64,000 nt of DNA, taken from positions 1 through 64,000 of the forward strand of contig NZ_BMQY01000004.1 in NCBI RefSeq assembly GCF_014648355.1. The letters run 5' to 3'. Made by a program: the position numbers and the translations under genes. The notes under the pieces were generated by a model. The model was given only the letters and a program-made list of their open reading frames with translations. It did no database searches and had not been told where the DNA came from. This document shows, in pieces, positions 54,439-63,723 of this stretch. Position 1 is the first letter of the stretch, and each line of letters starts with the position of its first letter. Source of the DNA: Couchioplanes azureus (lineage in GTDB: Bacteria > Actinomycetota > Actinomycetes > Mycobacteriales > Micromonosporaceae).

Positions 54439-57309
54439 GTGCGCATACGCAGACGGTCCGCCGTCGCCGGAATCCTCGCCGCTACCACCATCCTCGCGTC
54501 CGCGCCGCTGGGCGCGAGCGCGGCGCCCGCCCCGCTGCCCGCCCCGGCCACGCCGCTGACCGGCGAGCATCTCGACGAGGCGTACGCCTTCGTCGACAAC
54601 CGCGGCGCCAGCGCCGCGCCGACCTCGGCCCAGCGCGCCCAGCTCCGCGCCGACGACGTCGTCACCCGATGGAACAGGCTCGGCACGCCCGCCTCCGTCA
54701 CCCCGATCGAGGGGCGGCTCGCCACCGGGCCGGCGGGCGACGCCGACACCGTCGCCCGCCGCTACCTGAAGCGGAGCCGTGCCCTGTTCGCGCTGCGCCA
54801 GGCGGCGGTCGACGACCTCGAGACCATCGCGACCACCAAGATCGGCGCCGGCACCGTGGTGCTGATGCGCCAGCGGTACGGCGGCCTGCCCGCCGCCCAC
54901 GACGGCCTGGTCGCCGTCGCGGTCAAGGGCGGCGACGTCCTGCGGGTCACCTCGTCGCTGAGCCCGCGCACCGCCGCGCCCGCCGCCGCCCGCCTGCAGC
55001 CCGCGGACGCCCTCACCGCCGCCCTCGCCGACGCGAAGATCCCGCGGGAGAAGCTCGCCGACTCCCGGGTGCGGCTGGTCGCCGTGCCGATGCCGGGCGC
55101 CGAGCCGCGCGCCGCGTACGAGGTGGTCGTCATGTCCGGCGACGCCGACCACCCGCTCGGCTACACCACCTATGTGGACGCCGTCGACGGCCGGATCCTG
55201 CTGCGGGAGAACCTGGTCAACTTCGCCGAGGACGACCCGCACTGGAAGGTCTTCCCGGCCACACCGCCCGCCGGGGGCGCGGACGCCCGGCAGATCTGGT
55301 GCGCCGCCGGCGCCACCGGCTGCGCCCGGCAGGTGCTCGACCCGGCCACCGGCAAGGCCTGGGACGTCGACGCCGCCACCGGCACGCCGAGCCTCACCAC
55401 CAGCGGCAACTCGGCCGACACCGTACGGCTGTGGGGCAACGGCAACCCGGCGGTACCCGCCGCCGCCCGGCCCGACCGGGAGTACGTCTACCCGTTCACC
55501 AACCAGTGGAACACCAGCAAGTGCGACCCCAACTCGCTGACCTCCCCGGAGCAGGCGGACGCCGACGCGGCCACCGCCAACCTGTTCGCCATGCACAACC
55601 GGATGCACGACTGGTCGTACAAGCTCGGCTTCACCGAGGCGACCTGGAACCTGCAGAAGGTCAACACCGGCACGTACGGCAAGGGCGGCGACCCCGAGCG
55701 CGGCAACGCCCAGCAGGGCGCGGCCACCGCGACCACCCGCAACAACGCCAACCAGGCGACCCCGCCGGACGGCATGCAGCCGACCACCAACATGTACATG
55801 TGGCAGCCGTTCGCCGGGGCCGCGTACCCGCCGTGCGTCGACGGTGACTTCGACATGACCGTCATCGGCCACGAGTACACCCACGCCATCAGCAACCGCA
55901 TGATCGCCGGCCCGGACAGCGGCATCAGCTCCTCGCAGGGCGGCGCGATGGGGGAGAGCTGGTCCGACCTGCTGGCGATGGAGTACCTGTTCGAGAGCGG
56001 CTACACCCCGCGGGGCAACACGCCGTACGTCACCGGCGGCTACGTCACCGGCGACGTCGTGACCGGCATCCGCAACTACGACATGAGCAACAGCGTGCTC
56101 AACTACTCCAACTACGGGTACGACCGCGGCGCGGCCGTCCACCCCGACGGCGAGATCTGGAGCGCCACCAACTTCGACGTCCGCCGCGCCTTCCTCGCCC
56201 GCTACGGCGCGGGCAGCCGCGCCCAGCAGGAGAGCTGCGCGGCGGGCACCACCCCGGTGACCGAGTGCCCGGGCAACCGCCGCTGGGTGCAGCTCGTCTT
56301 CGACTCGTTCCTGCTGGCCGCGACCGGCACGATCAGCATGCTCGACATGCGCGACAACATGATCACCGCGGACGCGCTGCGCTTCGGCGGGGCCAACGCC
56401 GACCTGCTGTGGAACGCCTTCGCGGCCCGCGGCATGGGCGCCGGCGCCGCCAGCGGCCCGTCCGACAGCGACCCGGTGCCCAGCTTCGCCTCGCCGTACG
56501 TGGAGAACTCCGAGGTGACGTTCAAGGCCCTGGGCGAGGCCGCCGGCAAGCCGGTGCGCCTCTACGTCGGCGACTACGACTTCGGCTCGGTGCCGGTCGC
56601 CGACACCGACCCGGCCACCGCCCTGCCGGCCACGGTCACCCTGGCCCCGGGCACGTACCGCTTCCTGGCCATCGGCGCGGGCTTCGGCCACAAGCGCTTC
56701 ACCCAGACCGTCCACCCGGGCGTCACCACCGACATCGGCGTGGTCATGCCGACCAACCTCGCCTCGGCGGCCTCCGGCGCCACCATCACCGGCGACGGCA
56801 CGGCCCCCGCCCGGCTCACCGACGACGCGGAGGGCACGGCCTGGACCGCCACCGGCGGCGCCGCCGGCCGCCAGGTCACCGTCGACCTGCCCACGGACGC
56901 CGCCAAGCTGGTCTCCCGCGTCCAGCTCAGCGCCTTCCCGGGCGGCGGCGCCCCCACCTCCACGATGTACAGCACCGTCCGCCAGTTCGAGATCCTCACC
57001 TGCAACGCGGCGGCGGGCGCGGACTGCGCGAGCGACGCGGGATACAAGGTGGCCTACACCAGCCCGGCCAACGCCTTCGACACCGGCCAGTACCGCCCCA
57101 AGGTCCCCAACCTGCTCCTGAAGTCCTTTCCCATCCGCCCGACCCCGGCCACGCACGTCAAGCTCCGCATCCTGAGCAACCAGTGCACGGCCAACCCCCT
57201 GTACGCCGGCGAGCAGGAGAACGACCCCCGCTCCACCACCGACTGCGCCACCACCGCCCCGGCCGCCACCAACGCGGTCGCCGCCGAATTCCAGATCTTC
57301 AGCAACTGA
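54439..57309 (+). CDS. Secreted M36 (fungalysin-type) metallopeptidase
   Basis: 956 residues. Signal peptide, an FTP-type propeptide region (about 45-260), then the peptidase with zinc motif HEYTH (His478, Glu479, His482) and the third ligand Glu506 in GESWSD. The C-terminal 250 residues are beta-rich, including a discoidin-like part (about 770-950) likely to bind substrate or cell wall. AGGAGG six bases before the GTG sets the start. It faces away from glcDEF across a 152-bp promoter gap that is AT-rich around 54350-54390. Confidence 0.93.
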   Translation: MRIRRRSAVAGILAATTILASAPLGASAAPAPLPAPATPLTGEHLDEAYAFVDNRGASAAPTSAQRAQLRADDVVTRWNRLGTPASVTPIEGRLATGPAGDADTVARRYLKRSRALFALRQAAVDDLETIATTKIGAGTVVLMRQRYGGLPAAHDGLVAVAVKGGDVLRVTSSLSPRTAAPAAARLQPADALTAALADAKIPREKLADSRVRLVAVPMPGAEPRAAYEVVVMSGDADHPLGYTTYVDAVDGRILLRENLVNFAEDDPHWKVFPATPPAGGADARQIWCAAGATGCARQVLDPATGKAWDVDAATGTPSLTTSGNSADTVRLWGNGNPAVPAAARPDREYVYPFTNQWNTSKCDPNSLTSPEQADADAATANLFAMHNRMHDWSYKLGFTEATWNLQKVNTGTYGKGGDPERGNAQQGAATATTRNNANQATPPDGMQPTTNMYMWQPFAGAAYPPCVDGDFDMTVIGHEYTHAISNRMIAGPDSGISSSQGGAMGESWSDLLAMEYLFESGYTPRGNTPYVTGGYVTGDVVTGIRNYDMSNSVLNYSNYGYDRGAAVHPDGEIWSATNFDVRRAFLARYGAGSRAQQESCAAGTTPVTECPGNRRWVQLVFDSFLLAATGTISMLDMRDNMITADALRFGGANADLLWNAFAARGMGAGAASGPSDSDPVPSFASPYVENSEVTFKALGEAAGKPVRLYVGDYDFGSVPVADTDPATALPATVTLAPGTYRFLAIGAGFGHKRFTQTVHPGVTTDIGVVMPTNLASAASGATITGDGTAPARLTDDAEGTAWTATGGAAGRQVTVDLPTDAAKLVSRVQLSAFPGGGAPTSTMYSTVRQFEILTCNAAAGADCASDAGYKVAYTSPANAFDTGQYRPKVPNLLLKSFPIRPTPATHVKLRILSNQCTANPLYAGEQENDPRSTTDCATTAPAATNAVAAEFQIFSN

Positions 57310-57318
57310 CCATGACAG

Positions 57319-57354
57319 CCGTGGGGTGCGCGGTGGCGGCCGCCCACCCCACGG
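57319..57354. terminator. Hairpin between M36 gene and toxin/immunity operon
   Basis: A 10-bp stem (CCGTGGGGTG with CACCCCACGG) encloses 16 nt, which can pair further. It lies between convergent genes, 10 bp past the M36 stop and 12 bp past the immunity-gene stop, and so likely serves both. Confidence 0.65.
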
Positions 57355-57365
57355 TGCGGCCTCTG

Positions 57366-57926
57366 TCAGTCAAGAGGCTCCATGACGTAACCGAACTGCG
57401 CGATCGAACCCGCCCGGTCGATCTCGTCCAGGTAGTCGGGGGCGAAGCTGGGCATCGGCGGGTCGTCGGCGCGGTCGCGCCAACCTGCCAGACGCACGGA
57501 TTTCCATTCGAAGTCGGCCGCACCGTTCTCGGTGTGGAAGCCGCCGTCGCGCTCGAAGAGCAGGATCAAGGGCTCGAAGGGGTCTTCCAGGTTTCCGGGC
57601 AGGTCGGCGCCCGGGGTGGCACGCAGCGCTGTCCAGTGCAGGATGAAGGGCGCCACTCGCGTGATGGCGTTCCGGGCACCGGATCTCGCTGCCGCGAGGA
57701 CGCGGTCCACGACCTCCTGCCGGGCGCGGACGCGAGGGTCGATGCACAGGGCCAGGTCGAAGAACGGGGTCCGGGTATCGCATCCGCAGGCGTCGGCCCA
57801 TTGCGCGATTCGCCGGAAATATTCCTTGAGCAGCGCGGCTTTCGACCATGCCCGATGCCCATGGCGCTCGTAGTCGATGGCGCTGAGACGGGCGGCCATG
57901 GCTTCAACGGCTTCGTCGGCTGTCAT
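57366..57926 (-). CDS. Putative immunity protein of the WXG-type toxin cassette
   Basis: 186 residues, soluble, acidic, no recognised family. Its ATG overlaps the toxin stop by four bases, the usual place and size for an immunity gene, and it is the last gene of the operon. The sequence has an alpha-helical N-terminal half and an aromatic C-terminal half (ENGAADFEWKSVRL, SFAPDYLDEIDRAG). The role is inferred from context only. Confidence 0.6.
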   Translation of the reverse strand: MTADEAVEAMAARLSAIDYERHGHRAWSKAALLKEYFRRIAQWADACGCDTRTPFFDLALCIDPRVRARQEVVDRVLAAARSGARNAITRVAPFILHWTALRATPGADLPGNLEDPFEPLILLFERDGGFHTENGAADFEWKSVRLAGWRDRADDPPMPSFAPDYLDEIDRAGSIAQFGYVMEPLD

Positions 57927-59287
57927 CGTCCCAATCCTCGCAGAACAGCGTCGACGATCTCATCCAGGTTCGAGAGGTCGTCGGCCATGCGGAGCCCGGA
58001 GCCGTCGATGCCGTACAGGCGCCAGTGTCCGAACGGATTCTCCGGCCGCCACTGGTTGGGAGGCAGATCATGTGCACCAGGGTGATGGCGGCTGACCACT
58101 CGGTCGCCGTGAGCGTCGAACGCGTCGGGGTGCGACGACCGGTAGGGCAGCCCGGCTTCCATCAGCCTGTTCTCCACATATTCGTGAGCGGCGAGATTCC
58201 GGAACGCGGCCCGGCCCTCCGCGTCGAGGGTGCCACGGGTGGCGCCCTCCCAGAGGTCTGCGATGTCATCATCGGGGGTGAAGTAGCCGCGTTCGACGTG
58301 GTCGGGGCCGAGGGCGATGTCGTGTTGCCGGACGAACAGGTTCTGGCGGGTGACCTCGACGATGCGGGGGTCGATGCCGGTGTTGGCCGCGGCCGACGGA
58401 GTGTCCTCCGGGCTTTCGCGGATGCGCCGGTAGGCGTCGGCGGCCCGCTCGCTGAAACCCTCGCCGTCGTCGATGAAGTCGCTGCCGCGGGGGAAGTCGG
58501 GCCGGAACTCGCTCGGTGGGGGAGCGGCCGGGGGTCGGCGGCGGCGGAGTCGGGTGAGGATGTCGGCGAGGTTGTCGAGCATGGGGTGGAGGCGGCGGAG
58601 GCTGGTGAGGAGGGCTCGGACGAAGTGCTGGATCTTGTTGACCCACTTCGTGACGAGGGTGGCGACCTGGCCGATGACCAGGGGAGTGGCCAGGCCGAGA
58701 GTGAGTCCCTCCTCGGCGAGCCATTGCGGTAGGCGGGCCGCCAGGGTGCCGACGAACTCCGCGATCAGGTCGCGGACGATGCCCCGGACCAGGGCGACCA
58801 GCAGGCCGGCGCCCTCCACGGCGCAGGAGATGCCGCGGCAGGCCGTGGCGATGCCCTCCAGGGTGTTCAGGTGCGCTGCGGCGTGCTCGCGGTACGCGTC
58901 GCCGGATGCGCCGAACCAGGCCGAGACCTCGGTGCGGAGGCGGTCGGCGTAGTCCTGGCGGGCCTGGTCGGTGAAGGCCGCCACGGTGGCCCAGGTGGTG
59001 GCGTGGGCGGCGACCTCGTCGGCGTTGCCGGCGAGCAGGTCGAGGGCGTCCTCGAGGGGCTGGACGTGTTCCATCAGCCAGGCGACGCCCCAGGAGGCGA
59101 GGGTGCCGAGGGGGTCGACGGCCAGGGAGAGCATGTCGAGGGAGGCGCCGACGCCGCCGAGGGTGGCGTCGACCCAGCTGTTGTCGCGGATGCCGGCGGT
59201 GATGTCGGCGGCGTCGCCGACCAGGCCGAGCCCCGTGGACCAGGTGGTGGAGTCGTGGCTCTGCGCGACGAGCGGGTTCGTGCTCAC
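57923..59287 (-). CDS. WXG/LXG-like secreted effector with C-terminal toxin-like domain
   Basis: 454 residues. The N-terminal part (about 1-130) is a helical WXG/PPE-like export module (AWFGASGDAYREHAAAHLN), followed by hydrophobic helices (about 155-205) and a Pro/Arg hinge near 240. The last 150 residues form a separate domain with HEYVENRLMEAGLPY (His368, Glu369, Glu372) and HHPGAHDLPP. That pattern recurs at the ends of polymorphic toxins and may bind metal, but I cannot name its activity. The GTG start overlaps the previous stop. Confidence 0.68.
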   Translation of the reverse strand: MSTNPLVAQSHDSTTWSTGLGLVGDAADITAGIRDNSWVDATLGGVGASLDMLSLAVDPLGTLASWGVAWLMEHVQPLEDALDLLAGNADEVAAHATTWATVAAFTDQARQDYADRLRTEVSAWFGASGDAYREHAAAHLNTLEGIATACRGISCAVEGAGLLVALVRGIVRDLIAEFVGTLAARLPQWLAEEGLTLGLATPLVIGQVATLVTKWVNKIQHFVRALLTSLRRLHPMLDNLADILTRLRRRRPPAAPPPSEFRPDFPRGSDFIDDGEGFSERAADAYRRIRESPEDTPSAAANTGIDPRIVEVTRQNLFVRQHDIALGPDHVERGYFTPDDDIADLWEGATRGTLDAEGRAAFRNLAAHEYVENRLMEAGLPYRSSHPDAFDAHGDRVVSRHHPGAHDLPPNQWRPENPFGHWRLYGIDGSGLRMADDLSNLDEIVDAVLRGLGR

Positions 59288-59766
59288 AACGGCAGATCGA
59301 GCGGCGGCGGGTCGAGCGGCGGCGGGTCGAGCGGCGGCGGGTCGAGCGGCGGCGGGTCGAGCGGCGGCGGGTCGAGCGGCGGCGGGTCGAGCGGCGGCGG
59401 GTCGGAGGGCGGCCCGCCGGAGGGCGGCGGACCGGAGAGGGGCAGGTGAAGCCCCGGCCCGCCCGCCGTGCGGACCCGCCGGCCGGCTGCGTCGTCCGTG
59501 GCCGTGGTGCTGGTGGCGACGGCGCGGAGGTTGCCGGCGGTGTCGCGCAGCGCGTCGTCGGCGTCGTCCAGGGCGTCGAGGGCGAGGGCGAAGAGCGGGC
59601 TCAGCAGGCCGGGCAGGAACTGGCAGAGCTGCCCGTACGCCTGGCTGTCGAGGGTGACCTCGCGCACGGCGGAGCGGGCCTGGCGGACCGCGTCGGCGAC
59701 GCCCTCGACGCCGGCGGCGTGGTGCTCGACGGCGGCGGCCGGGAATGCGATCCCGTCAGCGGGCAT
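59284..59766 (-). CDS. WXG100/EspC-like small secreted protein with Pro-rich tail
   Basis: 160 residues. The first 105 residues are two long helices (VEHHAAGVEGVADAVRQ, LALDALDDADDALRDTAGNLRAVA) typical of ESX/type VII substrates; the tail is seven LDPPP repeats from a 15-bp DNA repeat. Likely partner or chaperone for the effector encoded next. The ATG at 59766 overlaps the end of the YbaB-like gene. Confidence 0.75.
   Translation of the reverse strand: MPADGIAFPAAAVEHHAAGVEGVADAVRQARSAVREVTLDSQAYGQLCQFLPGLLSPLFALALDALDDADDALRDTAGNLRAVATSTTATDDAAGRRVRTAGGPGLHLPLSGPPPSGGPPSDPPPLDPPPLDPPPLDPPPLDPPPLDPPPLDPPPLDLPL
59296..59400. repeat. Seven perfect 15-bp tandem repeats
   Basis: Unit GTCGAGCGGCGGCGG is repeated seven times, the outermost copy starting with A, in frame inside the WXG-like gene and encoding its LDPPP tail. 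Copy number could vary by slippage and alter tail length without frameshift. Confidence 0.92.
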
Positions 59767-60151
59767 GGCCGTCGTCCGCCTCGGGTGGCGGCTGCGGGAA
59801 CCTCGCGGCGTACGCATGGATCACCGCCCGGCCGGTCGCGGTGTCCGCGCCGACGGTCTGCGCGACCTGCTCCGCGACCCGGGCGGACAGGCGGGCCTGC
59901 GCCCGGCCGATCAGGGTCATGATCTCGGCGCTCAGCGCGGCGCCGGTCAGCTGCCGGGCGCGGTCGTCGATGTGGAGGTGCTCGAGCTGACCGGAGGATC
60001 CGACGGTGACCGTGACGAGGCCGTCGTGGCTGCGGGCCTCGGCGGTCAGGGCGGACACCCGGCGGGACAGCTCGACCGCGCGTCGGGCGTTCTCGTCGAC
60101 GCCGGCCGCCCAGGACTCCAGCCACTGCTCGGCGGCGTCGATATCCCGCAT
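59756..60151 (-). CDS. YbaB/EbfC-like protein of the toxin cassette
   Basis: 131 residues. The central SHDGLVTVTVGSSGQLEHLHID is the beta-strand core of YbaB/EbfC nucleoid-associated folds, framed by helices. Such proteins often precede WXG cassettes in actinobacteria. GGGAGG before the ATG makes it the first gene of the four-gene operon. Confidence 0.8.
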   Translation of the reverse strand: MRDIDAAEQWLESWAAGVDENARRAVELSRRVSALTAEARSHDGLVTVTVGSSGQLEHLHIDDRARQLTGAALSAEIMTLIGRAQARLSARVAEQVAQTVGADTATGRAVIHAYAARFPQPPPEADDGHAR

Positions 60152-60281
60152 GTGAGCCTCCCCGGCCTCCGACACTAGGACCCGGCGGGCGAGAGCGGCA
60201 ACCGGTGACCGTACGTCGTGGCGCGAGCGCGGGGAGGCACTTCACCGGGAGCTGACACCGTACGGTCCACCATGTCGGGTC

Positions 60282-61091
60282 ATGTCGATCCTGCGTGCGC
60301 TCACCGCGGTGACGGCGGCCCTGGTCCTGGCGGGGTGTTCCGCCTCGTCCACCCCCGAGGCCGAGACCGGTGCCGGGCCGTCGCCGGCCGCCGCGCCCTC
60401 CGGGCCGGCCTCCTCCGCCCCGGCCCGTCCCGACCGTCAGCACGACGGGTGGCGCGACTCCGACATTCCCGTGTTCGGCCCCGCCCCCGCGCCCGAGAAG
60501 ATCACCTTGCCGCCGGGTGGGAGCGCGCCCTACCTGCTGCGGATCCCGACGAAGAACAAGGTGGCGTTCCTGACGATCGACGACGGTTTCCTCAAGCATC
60601 CCGAGGCGCCGGAGCTGATCGCGGCCGCGGGCGTACCCGTGACGCTGTTCCTCACCACGGACGCGATCAAGGACGATCCGGACTACTTCCGGCCGATGAT
60701 CAAGGCCGGTGCGGTGGTGGAGTCCCACACGATCACCCACAGCGACCTGCGCGGCCGGTCGTACGCCTTCCAGAAGCGCGAGCTCTGCGGCGCGGCGGAC
60801 AAGCTGGGCAAGTGGTACGGCCGCCGGCCGACCCTGTTCCGCCCGCCGTTCGGCAACCAGGACGAGACCACCCTGAAGGCGGCGCGCGACTGCGGCATGA
60901 AGGCGGGCTTCATGTGGAAGGAGACCGTCCACGAGGGCAAGGTCCGCTTCCAGGAGGGGCGCCGCGTCCAGCCGGGCGACATCATCCTCATGCACTTCCG
61001 CAAGGCGTTCGTGAAGGACTACCTGGCCGCGCTGCGGGCCATCAAGAAGGCGGGACTGACGCCGGCCCTGCTCGAGGACTACGTGCCCTGA
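60282..61091 (+). CDS. Polysaccharide deacetylase (NodB domain) lipoprotein
   Basis: 269 residues. Lipoprotein signal with LAGC lipobox and a Ser/Ala/Pro linker, then the NodB domain: TIDDGF (catalytic Asp pair), ESHTITH (metal His) and RPPFGNQ. It should remove acetyl groups from cell-wall or environmental sugars outside the cell. No ribosome site is seen; the start at 60282 is chosen because the signal peptide begins there. The 3' end overlaps the convergent gene by 50 bp. Confidence 0.9.
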   Translation: MSILRALTAVTAALVLAGCSASSTPEAETGAGPSPAAAPSGPASSAPARPDRQHDGWRDSDIPVFGPAPAPEKITLPPGGSAPYLLRIPTKNKVAFLTIDDGFLKHPEAPELIAAAGVPVTLFLTTDAIKDDPDYFRPMIKAGAVVESHTITHSDLRGRSYAFQKRELCGAADKLGKWYGRRPTLFRPPFGNQDETTLKAARDCGMKAGFMWKETVHEGKVRFQEGRRVQPGDIILMHFRKAFVKDYLAALRAIKKAGLTPALLEDYVP

Positions 61092-61746
61092 GCCGCTCCG
61101 CCGTCCCGGCCGCCAGTCCGCCGAGCAGCACCAGCCAGCCGGCCGCGAGGACGACGCCGGCGGCCCAGTCCTCGGCGGACAGGTGGGGACCGCCGCCGGC
61201 GCCGGCGGGCGCCGCCCGGACCAGGCCCAGACGGTCCTCGATCATCGGTACCGGCCCGTCGTCGTCGCCGAAACCGTCCGGCTGGCGCCCGGCGACCAGC
61301 GGGGGCCCGGCGAGCGGGGTGCCGTCGGGGCGCTCCAGCCGCAGCAAGTGCGTGCACACCACCCCGCGGTCACCGGCCGGCCCGCCGCCCTCGCCGCAGT
61401 CCACCTCGCCGTCGGCGACGGTGGCGGCGACCGGGCGGCCCATCAGGTGCAGGTAGGCGCCGCGGGTGGCCTCCGCTCCGGCGCAGAACGCCGTGGGTCC
61501 GACGATCAGCTGCCCGGCGATCACGACCTTCACCCACCGGGCGGGAAGGTCGAGAAAGATCAGCAGGACCGGAGCGACGAGCAGGCCGCCGAAGCCGATC
61601 ACGAACACCGCCGTGGTGGGGAACCCCCGGCCCTCGCTGCCGCCGGCGAGCGCCAGCGGCGCCAGGAGGTCGGTGCACGCGGCGGTGAACAGCCCGCCGG
61701 CCGTGGACCACCGCACGGTCCACCGATCGAGTGTCGCCGATGTCAT
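61042..61746 (-). CDS. Multi-pass membrane protein, unknown
   Basis: 234 residues. About four membrane helices, three in the N-terminal half and one near the C-terminus, with a large external loop (about 105-185) containing two Cys. No family recognised. It converges with the deacetylase gene. Confidence 0.65.
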   Translation of the reverse strand: MTSATLDRWTVRWSTAGGLFTAACTDLLAPLALAGGSEGRGFPTTAVFVIGFGGLLVAPVLLIFLDLPARWVKVVIAGQLIVGPTAFCAGAEATRGAYLHLMGRPVAATVADGEVDCGEGGGPAGDRGVVCTHLLRLERPDGTPLAGPPLVAGRQPDGFGDDDGPVPMIEDRLGLVRAAPAGAGGGPHLSAEDWAAGVVLAAGWLVLLGGLAAGTAERLRARSPRAGPASVPPS

Positions 61747-61813
61747 GCCGCGACCCTAGAGGCGTCGCGTCAGCGCGGGCCTCGGCGTGATGTTCGACTT
61801 GGGTAAAGCTGCT

Positions 61814-62077
61814 CTAGGGGACCGGGCGGCGCATGGAGTACGTGACGCCGTGCAGGCGGTGCGGCTCGTTGATGACGTGGATCGCGGCGCGGTCGTACGC
61901 CTGCCAGCCGGCCGCCCCCGCACGGTTGAGGTGGCGCAGGTCGTCGAAGCGCTCGTCGGTGCCCCAGCGCAGCACGCCGCCCGGGTGGTAGAACGTGGCC
62001 GTCCAGTCCATGAACCGGTCGGCGCCGAACGTCCCGGCCGCGCGGTACTCGAGGCGTGCGTACTCCCAGTTGGTCAC
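61814..62077 (-). CDS. Small hypothetical protein
   Basis: 87 residues, no membrane segment. WEYARLEYRA at the start and VLRWGTDERFDDLRHLNRAGAAGWQAYD resemble small DUF4177-like proteins. GATAAT 7 nt before the GTG suggests a leaderless start; a TTG two codons upstream is the alternative. Confidence 0.72.
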   Translation of the reverse strand: MTNWEYARLEYRAAGTFGADRFMDWTATFYHPGGVLRWGTDERFDDLRHLNRAGAAGWQAYDRAAIHVINEPHRLHGVTYSMRRPVP

Positions 62078-62099
62078 AGTCAAGATTATCTCTGTGCGG

Positions 62100-62133
62100 C
62101 GCGGGGCCGCGCGTCACGACGCGCGGCCCCGCG
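62100..62133. terminator. Strong hairpin terminator of the M4 protease gene
   Basis: A perfect 16-bp inverted repeat (CGCGGGGCCGCGCGTC with GACGCGCGGCCCCGCG) separated by two bases lies 25 bp past the M4 stop at 62158, on the leftward side. It also overlaps the region where a -35 box of the 62077 gene would lie. Confidence 0.8.
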
Positions 62134-62157
62134 GTGCTGCGGTGGTGCGGTGGCGGT

Positions 62158-63723
62158 TCAGTTGACGTTGACCGCGGCCCAGGCGGCGGCGGTGGCGTTG
62201 TACTCGGTGCTGCCGGCGCCGTAGAGGTCACGGGCGGCGTTGAGGGTGGCCGTACGGGCCCCGGCGTACTTGGTGCCCGAGCTCATGTACGTGGTCAGCG
62301 CCTTGTAGAAGATCGCGCCGGCCTTGTCGTTGCCGATCCCGGTCACCGTGCTGTTGTTGCAGGTGGGGCTGTTGTACTGGACCCCGTTGACGGTGTGGGC
62401 GCCGCTGCCGACGGCGAGCAGGAAGAAGGCGTGGTTGCCGACGCCGGAGGAGTAGTGCACGTTGAGGTTGCCGACCGTGCTGCTCCAGCAGCTCGCGGAG
62501 TCGCCGTCCTTGGCCGGGTCGTCCATGTAGCGCAGCGGCGTGTGGTCGAGCGCGATCTCCTCGCCGATCAGGTAGTCGGCGACGTCCGAGCCGTTGTTGG
62601 AGTGGAACTCGACGAGCGTGCCGAACACGTCGCTCATCGACTCGTTGATGCCGCCGGACTCGCCACTGTAGACGAGGCCCGCGGTGCGCGAGGTGACACC
62701 GTGGGTCATCTCGTGGCCGCCGACGTCCAGCGACGTGAACGGGCCGTAGTTCGTGCCGTCGCCGTCACCGTAGAGCATGCAGAAGCAGGTGTCGGACCAG
62801 CCGGCGTTGTTGTACCGGTTGCCGTAGTGCACCTTGTTGAAGCTGCCCTTGCCGTCGCCCGCGATGCCCCGGCGGCCGAACTTCTCGAGGTAGTAGTCCC
62901 ACGTCTCGGCGACGCTGTACTGGGCGTCCACGGCCACCGTCTGCCGGTTGTCGAGCTGGCCGGTGCCCCAGACGTTGTCGGCGTCGGTGAACAGGGTGCC
63001 CTGGCCGAAGCGGCGGTTGTTCATGTCGGTGGTGTAGTTGTTGCCACGCTCGGGGTCCTTGAGCTGGTACGTCGACCCGGACTTGGTGGTGTCCAGCTCC
63101 ACGCCGCCGACGTTGTAGCCGGTGCCGGTGCCCTCCACCGTCTGCACCTCGGCCCACTTGTCGACGACCTTGCCGGTGTGCGCGTCGACCAGCACGTGGG
63201 TCACGCCGTCGCCGCCCTCGGGGTCCGGCACCGTGACGACCGTGCGCCACACCAGCACGGGGGTCGTGGGCAGGGCGTCGACGGCCAGGGTGGTGGGTGC
63301 GCCGGCGATGGTCCTGCCGCCGAGCGCCGCCGCCGCGGCCTTGACCGCCTTGGCGGCGCTCAGCGTCGGCGCGGTGGTCAGGGTGATGGGTGCGAGCTGC
63401 GTCCTGGTCACGGCGCTGAGCGCGCCGGCCCCGTTCAGGTGCGCGATCACGTCGCCGCCGATGACCGGCAGCCCCCGGTAGGTGCGGTCGAGGTGGACGT
63501 GGCTCGCGCCGTTCTTCTCCACCAGCACACCGCGCTGGGCGAAGGTGTCCGACGCGCCGGCCGCGAAGGCGGCCGGGTTGCTGCCGATGGCGCTCGTGGC
63601 GCGGCTGGCGGCGAGGGCGGGGGTGACCGGCTGCGGCGGGGCGGCTGCCTGCGCGGCGACGGGCGCGGCGAGCGCGGCCGAGGCGGCCAGCGTGGTGGCG
63701 GTGACGATGGCTCTGGTGCGCAC
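62158..63723 (-). CDS. Secreted M4 (thermolysin-type) metallopeptidase
   Basis: 521 residues. Signal peptide, FTP/PepSY-type propeptide (about 35-210), then the M4 domain with HEMTH (His337, Glu338, His341) and Glu361 in GINESMSD. It should be an extracellular neutral protease active on its own after propeptide removal. AGGAG six bases before the GTG at 63723 fixes the start; a longer upstream frame has no such signal. Confidence 0.94.
   Translation of the reverse strand: MRTRAIVTATTLAASAALAAPVAAQAAAPPQPVTPALAASRATSAIGSNPAAFAAGASDTFAQRGVLVEKNGASHVHLDRTYRGLPVIGGDVIAHLNGAGALSAVTRTQLAPITLTTAPTLSAAKAVKAAAAALGGRTIAGAPTTLAVDALPTTPVLVWRTVVTVPDPEGGDGVTHVLVDAHTGKVVDKWAEVQTVEGTGTGYNVGGVELDTTKSGSTYQLKDPERGNNYTTDMNNRRFGQGTLFTDADNVWGTGQLDNRQTVAVDAQYSVAETWDYYLEKFGRRGIAGDGKGSFNKVHYGNRYNNAGWSDTCFCMLYGDGDGTNYGPFTSLDVGGHEMTHGVTSRTAGLVYSGESGGINESMSDVFGTLVEFHSNNGSDVADYLIGEEIALDHTPLRYMDDPAKDGDSASCWSSTVGNLNVHYSSGVGNHAFFLLAVGSGAHTVNGVQYNSPTCNNSTVTGIGNDKAGAIFYKALTTYMSSGTKYAGARTATLNAARDLYGAGSTEYNATAAAWAAVNVN

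Noticed and set aside
54361..57156. Leftward 931-codon frame antisense to the M36 protease
   Set aside because: Gly/Val/Arg-rich shadow of a gene with intact catalytic motifs.
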